In this document: positions 55,110-63,622 of the stretch, in pieces | Position numbering within the stretch: position 1 is the stretch's first letter | Layout of the letters: each line of letters begins with the position of its first letter | Assembly: GCA_034436555.1 (NCBI GenBank) | Contig: DAOTUU010000025.1 | Coordinates: 1 to 64,000, forward strand | DNA length: 64,000 nucleotides | Direction: 5' to 3' | DNA from: JAFMJV01 sp034436555 | Lineage (GTDB): Bacteria > Chloroflexota > Limnocylindria > Limnocylindrales > CSP1-4 | Made by a program: the position numbers and the translations under genes | The notes under the pieces: model-generated | The model's database searches: none | What the model was told of the DNA's origin: nothing | Seen by the model: only the letters and a program-made list of their open reading frames with translations

Positions 55110-56695
55110 CGCGAAGCCTGCCGCGTGGATGGCTCGACCGGGCCCTCTGCGCCCTCCACAGCCTCGGTGCTCGCGGGCTGGACCAGCCGGTCGAACCGGG
55201 CGGCGAACTCGGGGTCGGAGCGGAACGGCAGGAGATGCTCGTCCTCGAGCGCCTTTCGCCGCTGACGCAGGGGATCGAGGGCGACGGCCTTCTCGAGCGC
55301 CCGGAACGCGGCGTCAAGCCGGCCGGATCGGACCTCCCCGCAGGCGTGGTCGAACCAGAGGTTCGGGTTCGATGGGTCGAGCTTCAGGCCCGCGGCTCGA
55401 TCCGCGGCCGCCTCCGGATACCGTTGGAGGCGTGACAGGCTGAGCGCGCGATTGAGCAGGATCGCAGCGCGGACCATGGACGATGGCATGAGCCGGAGCG
55501 CCTCGTCCGCCGCGGACAGCGCCTCGTCGGGGCGGCCCAGATGGCACAGGTGCCATGCCCGATTGCCCAGCAAGATGCTCCGCGCCTCATCGTTCTCGAC
55601 GATGGACAGCGCCGCATCGATGGCGTCGAGCGCTTCGACCCAGCGGCGCAGCCCGGCCGCTGCGGATGCCCGGGCACCGAGGAGCACGACGCGGATCCGC
55701 GGGTCCTCGGCGACGGACAGCGCGACGTCCGTCACCCGCACGACCTGCTCATGCTCCTGCGCATCATTCAGCTCGTGGAGCCAGGCATCGAGCAGCCCGG
55801 CGAACGCGACGACCTCGTCGGGGTCCGGGGACGAGGCGCAGTCGGTGATCGCAGAGGCGACGGCTGGCGCGAGATCGCCCGCGGTCGCTGCCAGCCGCAC
55901 GCGAGCGAGACGCAGCGCTGCCCGGTCGTCGGCATCATCGGCCACCGAGAGCAGCCGGGACAGCGCCGGATCGCCGACCGCGACACCCTCTGCCGCGCGA
56001 CCGGCTGCCACCAGGGCATTGGCTCGTGAGAAGTCGCACCAGCAGCGGTCGCGGTCATCGGTCGCGAGGGCGGCGGCGAGGTCGGCCATGGCCAGGGCTT
56101 CGTCGGCCCGGCCGGCGACGGTGAGCTGCTGGCAGGATGTCACCGCCGCCTCGAACAGCGGGGGCCGCACGCGGGCGAGCAACCCCTCGATGACGCGGAT
56201 GGCGCCGTCGGGGTCACCGTCGTCCTCGGCCTCGGAAGCAAGCCCCATGGCCCGTTCGATCGCCCGCGCGGCGGCCTCGCCGGACGGGATCGGGAAGGCC
56301 GGGTCCGCGGTGGCGTCCACGCCGAAGTAGCGGGTCCGGCGCACCGTGGTCTCGACGATCCGTCCCTCGGCGTCGCGGTTCCAGGAGTGCACCCTCCAGA
56401 TCCCGTCACGGGACAGGGCGAACCCGGTCTCCGCGGACCATCCGGGGTGCCGCTCGACGTTGCGGACTGCGTTCGCATGGCACGAGTCGTCTCCTGGCTC
56501 CAGGCGAGCAGTCCGCCCTGAGCACGCCGCCCCGCCGGAGAGGAGCGCGATCGCCAGCGCCGGGCTGACGTCGCGGGCGAGGTGCCAGTCAGTCTGGAAG
56601 CGCTCCCCGCCGATCGCCAGGAGCCGCTCCTTCAGGGCGGCGATCACCGGGTCCGGGGCATGCGGATCGAAGTCGGGATGGATCTGGGTGGTCAC
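55106..56695 (-). CDS. TPR-repeat protein with N-terminal unknown domain
   Basis: This 529-residue protein has an N-terminal domain (about 1-130) with SCHANAVRNVERHPGW and ETGFALSRDGIWRVHSW, recognisable from uncharacterised bacterial proteins. Helical repeats of TPR type then run to about 490, the clearest being LGRPDEALSAADEALRLMPSS and SGRLDAAFRALEKAVALDP. A GTG start at 56695 follows GAGGAG. It probably acts as a scaffold. It is coupled to the small membrane protein and lies in the tRNA-adjacent region, divergent from the four-gene operon. Confidence 0.75.
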   Translation of the reverse strand: MTTQIHPDFDPHAPDPVIAALKERLLAIGGERFQTDWHLARDVSPALAIALLSGGAACSGRTARLEPGDDSCHANAVRNVERHPGWSAETGFALSRDGIWRVHSWNRDAEGRIVETTVRRTRYFGVDATADPAFPIPSGEAAARAIERAMGLASEAEDDGDPDGAIRVIEGLLARVRPPLFEAAVTSCQQLTVAGRADEALAMADLAAALATDDRDRCWCDFSRANALVAAGRAAEGVAVGDPALSRLLSVADDADDRAALRLARVRLAATAGDLAPAVASAITDCASSPDPDEVVAFAGLLDAWLHELNDAQEHEQVVRVTDVALSVAEDPRIRVVLLGARASAAAGLRRWVEALDAIDAALSIVENDEARSILLGNRAWHLCHLGRPDEALSAADEALRLMPSSMVRAAILLNRALSLSRLQRYPEAAADRAAGLKLDPSNPNLWFDHACGEVRSGRLDAAFRALEKAVALDPLRQRRKALEDEHLLPFRSDPEFAARFDRLVQPASTEAVEGAEGPVEPSTRQASR

Positions 56696-56876
56696 GTCTC
56701 TCCTCGATGGATGGGAGGGATCGAGTCGCGCGGGTCGGCCGGTGAGCGACCGACCCCCGGTCAGACCGGCTGGGGCGCTCCAGCGTGTCGCTTCCTTCGC
56801 TCATGACAAGGCGGGCTCCGGCCGGCCGTGTAAAGTCGGATGGCTGGATGGATCAGCTCGCGCTTCGGAGGGCGGC

Positions 56877-57242
56877 GTGGACTTCTCGAGGCTGGAGGAG
56901 GCGCTCCTCGCGGACGCAGAACCGGGGGACTGGCTCCTCATCCCCGACGAGGTGACGGGCTTCTCCGTCAAGTCGGGTCCCAGGCCATGGCTCGTCGTGC
57001 GAGCGCCGGGATCGAGCCCCTGCCCCACGCTGACACCACGATCCAAGAGCCGCTCCGACGGCCTCCCACACGCCGCGCACCCCCAGCGGCCGCCCCACGG
57101 CCCCTGCAGGATCGACACCGATGGCTACGTGGCATGCGGGCGGACCCGGAACGTGCCGCCGTGGATGCTGGCCCATGGGTCGCGGTGCTGCCGGGAGCCT
57201 GATCTGGCCGGTCTCCAGGCATCGCTCCGGGGACGACGGTGA
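56877..57242 (+). CDS. Small PemK/MazF-like protein
   Basis: This 121-residue protein contains PGDWLLIPDE, then RPWLVVRAP, SKSRSD and a C-terminal CRIDTDGYVACGRTRNVP. The order (GD-entry strand, RPxLVV, late DxxR-type strand) resembles the MazF/PemK beta-barrel of mRNA interferases and related transcription-associated barrels, but the match is by eye and catalytic residues are not certain. GGAGGG precedes the GTG at 56877. Its stop overlaps the next start (GTGA). First gene of a four-gene coupled operon. Confidence 0.6.
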   Translation: MDFSRLEEALLADAEPGDWLLIPDEVTGFSVKSGPRPWLVVRAPGSSPCPTLTPRSKSRSDGLPHAAHPQRPPHGPCRIDTDGYVACGRTRNVPPWMLAHGSRCCREPDLAGLQASLRGRR

Positions 57243-58192
57243 CGCTCGAGAGAATCCGGGCGGAGGTGGAGCGCGAGACGATCGGCCCGGTCATCCTGGG
57301 CGAGGTCGTGGCGATCGCGACCCGGACGGTCCGGCGCTATGACCCGCGCACGTATGGCGGCGTCAGCGCCTGGACGGATGGCATCGACGACCTGGTCCAG
57401 GAGGTGATCCTGGAGCGGTTGCTGGCCGAGGGCCAGCTCGCCTACGCCGTGACCGTCGCGGTCGACATCGAGCACTGGCGCAACCTCGTCGCGCGGCAGG
57501 TCCGCCGGACCCTCGCCCGTCGCCGGCAGCGATCGGTGGTGGACAACCTCCTCGAGCGGGCTGTCGCGCGCCTCGGGGCACCACCCTTCGAGACGCGGGG
57601 CGCCGGCACCGCCGCCGACCACGCCATCGCCGGACGCATGGCGGCAGATCGACGGCCCACCGACGCGGAGCTCCGGGCCGCGACCGCAGCGGCGGCCCGG
57701 GTGCCGGTCGCACCGGGACGCGGCGACGAGCGGGCCCCCATGGTCTACTCGGCCGCGGCCCTCGAGGCCCTTCTGATCGCCGTGGCGACCGCCCTTCCCT
57801 GCCGGTTCGCGCGCGCCGACCTGGACCGGATCCTGCGCGCGCTCTTGACACAATGGCTGATAGCCGACCTTGGTGACATCGACGGGGCGCTCCAGCTTCC
57901 GTCGGAGCGTCTCGGCCCGGAGGAGGCGGTGGAGGTGGACGATCTGGTGCGGCGGGTGCTGACGAGCGCTGGTGTCGAGGGACGGGCGATCCTGCGTGCC
58001 AAGCTCGACGACATGAGCGACGGCGAGCTCGCCGGCCTGCTCGGCCTCAGCCGGCCGACCGTGGCGCTCCGCAAGCATCGGGTGCTCGACGTCCTGCGCG
58101 CGGAGCTTGCGGATTCCTCTCCCCGGGTGCGGGACGCGGTGGTCGAATCGCTCGACGTCGCCCTACGCGACAAGCGATGGTCGGAGTCATGA
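57239..58192 (+). CDS. Sigma-70-like protein
   Basis: This 317-residue protein has a region-2-like N-terminus (DDLVQEVILERLLAEGQLAY, 51-70, then HWRNLVARQVRRTLARRRQR). A C-terminal helix-turn-helix, LAGLLGLSRPTVALRKHRVLDVL (about 264-286), resembles sigma region 4. Some 150 residues separate the two, more than in ECF sigma factors. It could direct RNA polymerase to the operon itself or be a sigma-like adaptor. It overlaps both neighbours by four bases (GTGA, ATGA). Confidence 0.68.
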   Translation: MTLERIRAEVERETIGPVILGEVVAIATRTVRRYDPRTYGGVSAWTDGIDDLVQEVILERLLAEGQLAYAVTVAVDIEHWRNLVARQVRRTLARRRQRSVVDNLLERAVARLGAPPFETRGAGTAADHAIAGRMAADRRPTDAELRAATAAAARVPVAPGRGDERAPMVYSAAALEALLIAVATALPCRFARADLDRILRALLTQWLIADLGDIDGALQLPSERLGPEEAVEVDDLVRRVLTSAGVEGRAILRAKLDDMSDGELAGLLGLSRPTVALRKHRVLDVLRAELADSSPRVRDAVVESLDVALRDKRWSES

Positions 58193-58941
58193 CCGAGCCC
58201 CTCCCCGACTGGCTCCTCGCCGCCACCGGTGGCCGTCCCGGCCGGGTCCTCCGGCCGCGACGCGGTCCGGTCCGACCGGGCGACCTCTGCCGAATCGAGC
58301 ACGCTGGAGAGGCGCGGGTGGTGCTCGTCATCGACCTCGACGCACGGCGCGACCACGCCTCGGTCATCCTCACCCACGCGGAACCGGACCAGCGCACGAG
58401 CGACGATGTCCTGCTGACGACCCCGGAGGCAGGCGTGCCGTGGCCCGTCGTGCTCGAGCTGGATGTGGTGCAGGTGGTCCCGGCCAGCGCCATCGCGGGG
58501 ACACGCCTGGGCGCCGTCACCGTGGACATCCGACCCCTGCGTGACGCCGTGTGGACGGGCGAGGCGACCACCGACCTGACGGAGCGAGCGGCGATCGCGC
58601 TGCGCGGACCCGGCGACCCCCGCTGGGCATGGAAGGCCGCGGAAGCGGGCTGGCTGGCTGGCGCGGCGGACGTTCTGGAGGCCCGGGCGCAGGCCGAGAC
58701 GCGGGTGGCCGTCGTCTCGCTGCTGCGCGAGCTGCGGGCGTCGATCGGCATGACCGTCCCGGCCACCGACCCTGAGCCCGACCGCCTCGCCCCGGAGCTG
58801 CTGTCGCTCCTCCTTCGGGGCACGGCCGGTCGGCGGCCCCTGCCGCCGGGCCCCGTCCGCACCCTCACCCTCCCCCGCGTCGCCGGCCTGCTGGGCCAGG
58901 ATGCGTGGCGGGCGATCGAACCCGTGCTCCTGGTGGCCTGA
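58189..58941 (+). CDS. Beta-rich protein of unknown function
   Basis: This 250-residue protein begins LPDWLLAATGGRPGRVLRPR, followed by VRPGDLCRIEHAGEARVVLVIDLDARRDHASVILTHAE, a pattern of alternating strands that may form a second SH3/PemK-like barrel. The C-terminal half is helical (WKAAEAGWLAGAADVLEARAQAE). No catalytic motif is evident. It is translationally coupled to the sigma-like gene, and two bases separate it from the ATPase gene. It could be the partner or substrate adaptor of either. Confidence 0.55.
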   Translation: MTEPLPDWLLAATGGRPGRVLRPRRGPVRPGDLCRIEHAGEARVVLVIDLDARRDHASVILTHAEPDQRTSDDVLLTTPEAGVPWPVVLELDVVQVVPASAIAGTRLGAVTVDIRPLRDAVWTGEATTDLTERAAIALRGPGDPRWAWKAAEAGWLAGAADVLEARAQAETRVAVVSLLRELRASIGMTVPATDPEPDRLAPELLSLLLRGTAGRRPLPPGPVRTLTLPRVAGLLGQDAWRAIEPVLLVA

Positions 58942-58943
58942 AG

Positions 58944-60725
58944 ATGCGAGAGGTGCAACCGTCGATGGCGCAGTCCGTCCCGATCCGCCGGTGGCGCATC
59001 GCGAACCTCAAGTCGATCGAGCGCGCCGATCTCGAGCTCGCGCCGCTCACGGTCATCGTGGGCGCCAACTCGAGCGGCAAGAGCACCGTGCTCCAGTCGA
59101 TGCTGCTGGCCGTGCAGGCGGCACAGGCGCGCACGGCCGGAGGGGTCTTCCCCCTCAACGGCCCGCTGGCCCAGCTCGGCGAGTACGCGGATGTCCATTC
59201 GGCGTTCGCACCCGGCCGGCGGACCTCGATCGGTGGACGGTTCGACATCGGCACCGGGCCGGACGGCGGCGCCGTGGCAGGCGAGTGGCAGATCGAGCTC
59301 GCGGGTCGTGTCGCCTCGCAGCCGGGATCCGCACGACTGGTGTCGGTCGCGCTCGAGCTGTCCGACGGCGGCGAGGGTCGGACCCGGCGCCGTCGCGTGT
59401 CGATCCGCGCTCGCGGGCAGGAGCGAGGCGGCACCAAGCGCCCGGCGCCGCCGGTGGTCGTCCGTGGCGCGGCCGCGATGCCCGCGGGCGCGGCCGGCCG
59501 GGTCGCCTGGCCCGGCACCGTGACCCACGATGCGCGGCGAACGACCCGGACCGAGGGACTGCAGCTGGTGGCAGGGTTCCCGACGCACTATCTCGTGCGC
59601 GCCGATGAGCACGACGAGCTCGCCGAGTCGTGGCTGACCCAGCTCACTGCCCAGCTCGGCGATGGCGGCACCCGACGACGCCGGGGCGTCTATCTCGACC
59701 CGTCCGCGGCTTCGCTCATCGAGGAGATGGCCGGGGATGCGGCAGCGGACATCCGCGCGTGGCTCGACCGGCAGGCCGTGGCCCAATCGCGGCAGGCCGC
59801 GCCGGACTTCCCGTCGATGCGCCGATGGGTGCGCGTCCGGACCGCGCGCCGCGTCCGTGCCGTGCTGGCCAATCCCGAGAGCACCGACGCGCTGCGGTCG
59901 TCGATCGCCCAGCGGCTCGGCCCCGGCGGGGCGATCCTCCGTCCGATCGAGATCGACGCGACCGCTCTGGAGCCGCTGCGCGTGCTCGCGGAGCGGATGA
60001 GCTATCTCGGGCCGCTGCGCCAGGAGCCCCAGGTGGTCTACCGCACCCTGTCGACCCTCCAGCCACGCTTCCTGGGCACGAAGGGCGAGTACCTGGCGCC
60101 AGTGCTGCACCGGCTTCGGGACGAGTCCGTGAGCGTACCCACGCCGGACGGGACGGTCGAGACGCTCCGCCTTCACCAGGCGCTGGACGCCTGGCTGGTG
60201 CACCTCGAGGCGGCGGCGTCGATCGAGAGCCACGATGCCGGGCGCCTGGGGTACGACCTGCGGGTCACGCTGCCCGACCTGCCGCGGCCGGTGGACCTCA
60301 CCAGCATCGGCGTTGGCGTGAGCCAGGTGGTCCCGGTGATCGTGGTCTGCCTGCTCGCCGAGCCCGGGTCGGTGATCCTGCTCGAGCAGCCGGAGCTGCA
60401 CCTGCACCCCGCGATGCAGCAGCGCCTCGCCGACTTCCTGCTGGCGATCGCGCGGGCCGGGCGTCAGGTCATCATCGAGACCCACAGCGAATACCTCGTC
60501 ACCCGGCTGCGGCTGCGCATGGCCCAGGACGCGACCGACAGGACCGCCGCCCTGGTGACGGTCATCAACGCGTCGAAGCGAGCCGGCCGGACCCGGTTCG
60601 ACCCGGTCGAGGTGAACCGATACGGCTCGATCGAGGAGTGGCCCGATGGGTTCTTCGACCAGGCCTCGGCGGACGCGAGAGAGCTGCTGGAGGCCGGGCT
60701 GGCAAAGGCGGACGGGATAGGCTGA
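58944..60725 (+). CDS. AAA ATPase with C-terminal DUF3696 (OLD/RecF-like)
   Basis: This 593-residue ABC-type SMC/RecF-like ATPase has Walker A GANSSGKST (40-48), Walker B with LLEQPELHLHP (479-489) and the switch histidine in IIETHSEYLV (510-519). The C-terminal FDPVEVNRYGSIEEWPDGFFDQ (about 551-572) is the DUF3696 signature. A long insertion (about 130-300) separates the lobes. No Toprim nuclease domain follows, so any effector must come from the neighbours. Such ATPases recur in phage-defence modules. The ATG at 58944 is the first after the previous stop; 58965 is an alternative. Confidence 0.85.
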   Translation: MREVQPSMAQSVPIRRWRIANLKSIERADLELAPLTVIVGANSSGKSTVLQSMLLAVQAAQARTAGGVFPLNGPLAQLGEYADVHSAFAPGRRTSIGGRFDIGTGPDGGAVAGEWQIELAGRVASQPGSARLVSVALELSDGGEGRTRRRRVSIRARGQERGGTKRPAPPVVVRGAAAMPAGAAGRVAWPGTVTHDARRTTRTEGLQLVAGFPTHYLVRADEHDELAESWLTQLTAQLGDGGTRRRRGVYLDPSAASLIEEMAGDAAADIRAWLDRQAVAQSRQAAPDFPSMRRWVRVRTARRVRAVLANPESTDALRSSIAQRLGPGGAILRPIEIDATALEPLRVLAERMSYLGPLRQEPQVVYRTLSTLQPRFLGTKGEYLAPVLHRLRDESVSVPTPDGTVETLRLHQALDAWLVHLEAAASIESHDAGRLGYDLRVTLPDLPRPVDLTSIGVGVSQVVPVIVVCLLAEPGSVILLEQPELHLHPAMQQRLADFLLAIARAGRQVIIETHSEYLVTRLRLRMAQDATDRTAALVTVINASKRAGRTRFDPVEVNRYGSIEEWPDGFFDQASADARELLEAGLAKADGIG

Positions 60726-60767
60726 GCCTGGTCGGTTGTCGCCGCGCGGAGATGTCGCGGGGGCGCC

Positions 60768-63212
60768 TCAGCCGGGTCCGCTGTCCGTCAGCTCGTAGTC
60801 CAGCCCAAGACTGGGCAGCATGGTGTTGCGGTACGTCGGTGCTTGGCCATTCATGAGCCTCTCGGGCGACCAGGTCTCGCGCCCGTTGTCCGGAACCTTG
60901 GCGAACTTCGCAACCGCCGCCGGGGATGGGGGCACTGGACCGGACGACCGAGAACCCTCGACCATCCAGGTTCGCAGGACGTCCTTCATGGCGGGCCACT
61001 GGAACTCCTGCACCCGCCCAAGCCTGGACATCTGGGCATGGAACTCGTCCGGGTCCATCCGGGCGTGTGGGTCATCTCGGGCACCGGTGACATAGCAGAT
61101 GACAATCACCGCGCGCTTGCCGGGGCGAGCGCGGAGAACGCGGCCGACACGCTGGATTCGTTGCCTGCGGACGGTGGATCCGGCCACGATGACACCGACG
61201 CTGGCGTCCGGCACGTCGATGCCCTCGTCAAGGGTGCGGGCCGCCGTGATCGCCATCAGGGCCCCGGAGCGGAACGCCTGTAGGACGGCGTCCCGCTCGT
61301 CGCCAGTCATCCCCGAGTGGTGAGCACTGGCCGGGATCTCCGCGTCGCGAAGGGTCTCCGCCAGCCACTCAGCGCCCTCGATGGTCTCGTGGAACAGGAA
61401 GGTCCGCTGTCCGTGGCGGGCGTCCCGGATCAGCCACTCGGCGAACTCGGCTCTTGCCTCCGCCTCCATCAGGAGGGTCTTCCGCTGTCCGACCAGCTGC
61501 AGGTAGCGATCGATCAAGGGGTCCTCGGTTGCGCGGCGGACGACGTGGAGCTCGGCGAACAGCTTCCTGCCGCGAAGTCTCGGGTATCGCTGCAACAGCG
61601 CCTGTTGCGCCTTCGCGATCTCGCCGCTCAACTGCTCGTACTGCACCCGCTCGTCGTCGTCGAACGGGAGCCCGACATAGCCGACCTCGAAATCCGCGAT
61701 TACGCCGTCGCGAAGAGCCTCCTCGTAGCCGTAGCGGAAGCAGACGCCGCCCACCGCCGGGATCACGGCCTCCTCCATCCCGTAGTCGGATCCCCGCTCC
61801 GGTGTCGCGCTCAGCCCCAAGGTCGCATCGAAGCGCGCCTCCAATGCGCCACGAAAGGTCTCGGCTCCGTAGCGGTGGCACTCATCCGCGACCAGGAGCA
61901 CCGACTGGCCGCGCCGGCGGACTCCCTCGACGTCGGTCGCGACCGTGTCGACCGCGGTGTTCACCACGTACACGGACACCCTCCCTGGGCCCAGCCCATC
62001 GCGCGACCCACCGAAGTTGCGGCCGATCGACGCGGGGCGGAGGTCCAGCCAGGCGGCGAGCTCGTTGCACCACTGGTCCATCAGCGCGATCGTCGGGACG
62101 ATCACGACCGCGGAGTTGCCGCGATCGATGTGGGCCTTGATCGCCCCGAGGCCCACCCGCGTCTTGCCGGAGCCCGTGACGGCCTCGATGATGCCTCGCC
62201 GTCCTTGGTCTGCCCAGGCGGTCAACGCGAGGCGTTGCCACGGGTAGAGGCGGGCGTCCGGGGGCCAGCTCGCCCTCTCCGGTCGCTGGGGAGCCGGCGA
62301 TCCCACCGTGGTGCGCGATCTCGGCGGGGCCGGCCTGGGCGGCTGCGGAGGCGGGATGGCGGGCTGCGACCCGGCGATCGACCACGCCCAGGCCTCGTTC
62401 TGCCAGAAGCGATCCAGGTGCGCGTAGAGGACCTGGTTGACCTCGCGGCGACTGACGTCCCGCTTGGTCTGGTGGCGAAGGATGCGGGCGATCTCGCGTG
62501 CTCGCAGCGGTCCGCCGGATCGGAGCACCGTTTCGATGGAGGTGTTCAGGTCCGGTGGTGGGGCGCCTCGTTCGGCCACGTGGGATACGGGCGGCACCAC
62601 CGCGAGACCGCAGGATACGCGGCTACTATGCCTATCCGGCGGCGACTCCGGCTGATGGCGCCTCTGCGGTGATGGCGCCTTGGGCGTGCGGGTCTCCGGT
62701 CGGTCGATTCGCCCATGCACATGCGGTCGCGGCGGGATGGTGCCGAGCAGTTCGACGACGGCGGCACGTTGATGGTCATCGCCAAGCTTGACGATGCCCA
62801 GCAGTCCGACCGTCGCTTCGGCCGGGTACCCGTTGAAGGCCGCCTGTCGGTAGAACGCCGTCGCGACGTCGAACGCCAGCGCTGACTGACTCACCTCGTG
62901 CTCGATCATCTCGGCCGCGGCGGAAAGGTGGGGCAGCAGGAACGCGCTCGCGCGCGCTTGACGGCCAGGGTCGTCGGAAGCAAGGTCCACGACGGCCGCC
63001 TCGAGGGTGACGGCGGGGTGGCGGAACCTGCTAAGGAACCCGCCGTCCCCCCGGTCAGGCACGGCCACCGGAGGTGGCTTGGCCGACCGGGGCGGGATGA
63101 ACGGCGCATCGATCAGGCCGACCGGCACGGGCTCCGAGGACCGCCACTCCTCATGACGGGACCCGCTCGTCGAGCGCCCAAGCAACCCACGCAGGGCCTG
63201 GAGGATCGTCAC
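60768..63212 (-). CDS. Superfamily 2 DNA/RNA helicase with N-terminal accessory domains
   Basis: This 814-residue protein has an N-terminal helical domain (about 65-158) that may be TerB-like, a Pro/Arg-rich linker and a winged helix-turn-helix (about 222-280, LRAREIARILRHQTKRDVSRREVNQVL). An SF2 helicase core follows: Walker A TGSGKT (346-351), motif II DECH (443-446), motif III SAT (468-470) and motif VI QRIQRVGRVLR. DECH and the core resemble restriction- or defence-associated helicases of the XPB/Z1-like group. It is convergent to the ATPase operon with a 42-bp gap and no terminator between. Confidence 0.82.
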   Translation of the reverse strand: MTILQALRGLLGRSTSGSRHEEWRSSEPVPVGLIDAPFIPPRSAKPPPVAVPDRGDGGFLSRFRHPAVTLEAAVVDLASDDPGRQARASAFLLPHLSAAAEMIEHEVSQSALAFDVATAFYRQAAFNGYPAEATVGLLGIVKLGDDHQRAAVVELLGTIPPRPHVHGRIDRPETRTPKAPSPQRRHQPESPPDRHSSRVSCGLAVVPPVSHVAERGAPPPDLNTSIETVLRSGGPLRAREIARILRHQTKRDVSRREVNQVLYAHLDRFWQNEAWAWSIAGSQPAIPPPQPPRPAPPRSRTTVGSPAPQRPERASWPPDARLYPWQRLALTAWADQGRRGIIEAVTGSGKTRVGLGAIKAHIDRGNSAVVIVPTIALMDQWCNELAAWLDLRPASIGRNFGGSRDGLGPGRVSVYVVNTAVDTVATDVEGVRRRGQSVLLVADECHRYGAETFRGALEARFDATLGLSATPERGSDYGMEEAVIPAVGGVCFRYGYEEALRDGVIADFEVGYVGLPFDDDERVQYEQLSGEIAKAQQALLQRYPRLRGRKLFAELHVVRRATEDPLIDRYLQLVGQRKTLLMEAEARAEFAEWLIRDARHGQRTFLFHETIEGAEWLAETLRDAEIPASAHHSGMTGDERDAVLQAFRSGALMAITAARTLDEGIDVPDASVGVIVAGSTVRRQRIQRVGRVLRARPGKRAVIVICYVTGARDDPHARMDPDEFHAQMSRLGRVQEFQWPAMKDVLRTWMVEGSRSSGPVPPSPAAVAKFAKVPDNGRETWSPERLMNGQAPTYRNTMLPSLGLDYELTDSGPG

Positions 63213-63622
63213 AGGTTGGGCGCCGCGCCAGTCGGCGAGTCCCGCCGACGCGCAACGACGTTGGGCTGGAAGGGATGGCGGCGCCGGGGATCGGGCGCAA
63301 GTCGAGGTGTCTCATCCGCCGGCTGCATGTGGCCCAGTGAAGATGCCTGGCCTAGACGCCGCCATCGCCCGATAGTCCCCAAGGGTCGGAAGCGACCTCG
63401 GCAAAGCGGTGCCAGTGAAGTACGGGGGGCGGATGTGGCTCCTCGCGGACTTGGCCTCGAACCTGCCCACTGGACCATATCGTGAGAACGTCACCCGGCA
63501 CGGGGACGCGGCCTCCACGGGTGCAGGCTGGCCCTAGCTCGTGGTGTGCCCGTTGATCCAGCCAGCCGGCAGTTGCGCAGCGCTCCCCTGCTGCCGCAGG
63601 TGGAGTTCCACGTGCCCCGAAG
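63213..63622. other. Intergenic stretch without recognisable gene
   Basis: These 410 bp are somewhat less GC-biased than the rest and contain only short, compositionally random open frames. No repeat, tRNA-like or attachment-site sequence was seen. A promoter for the leftward helicase should lie here, but no clear hexamer pair stands out. Confidence 0.45.
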
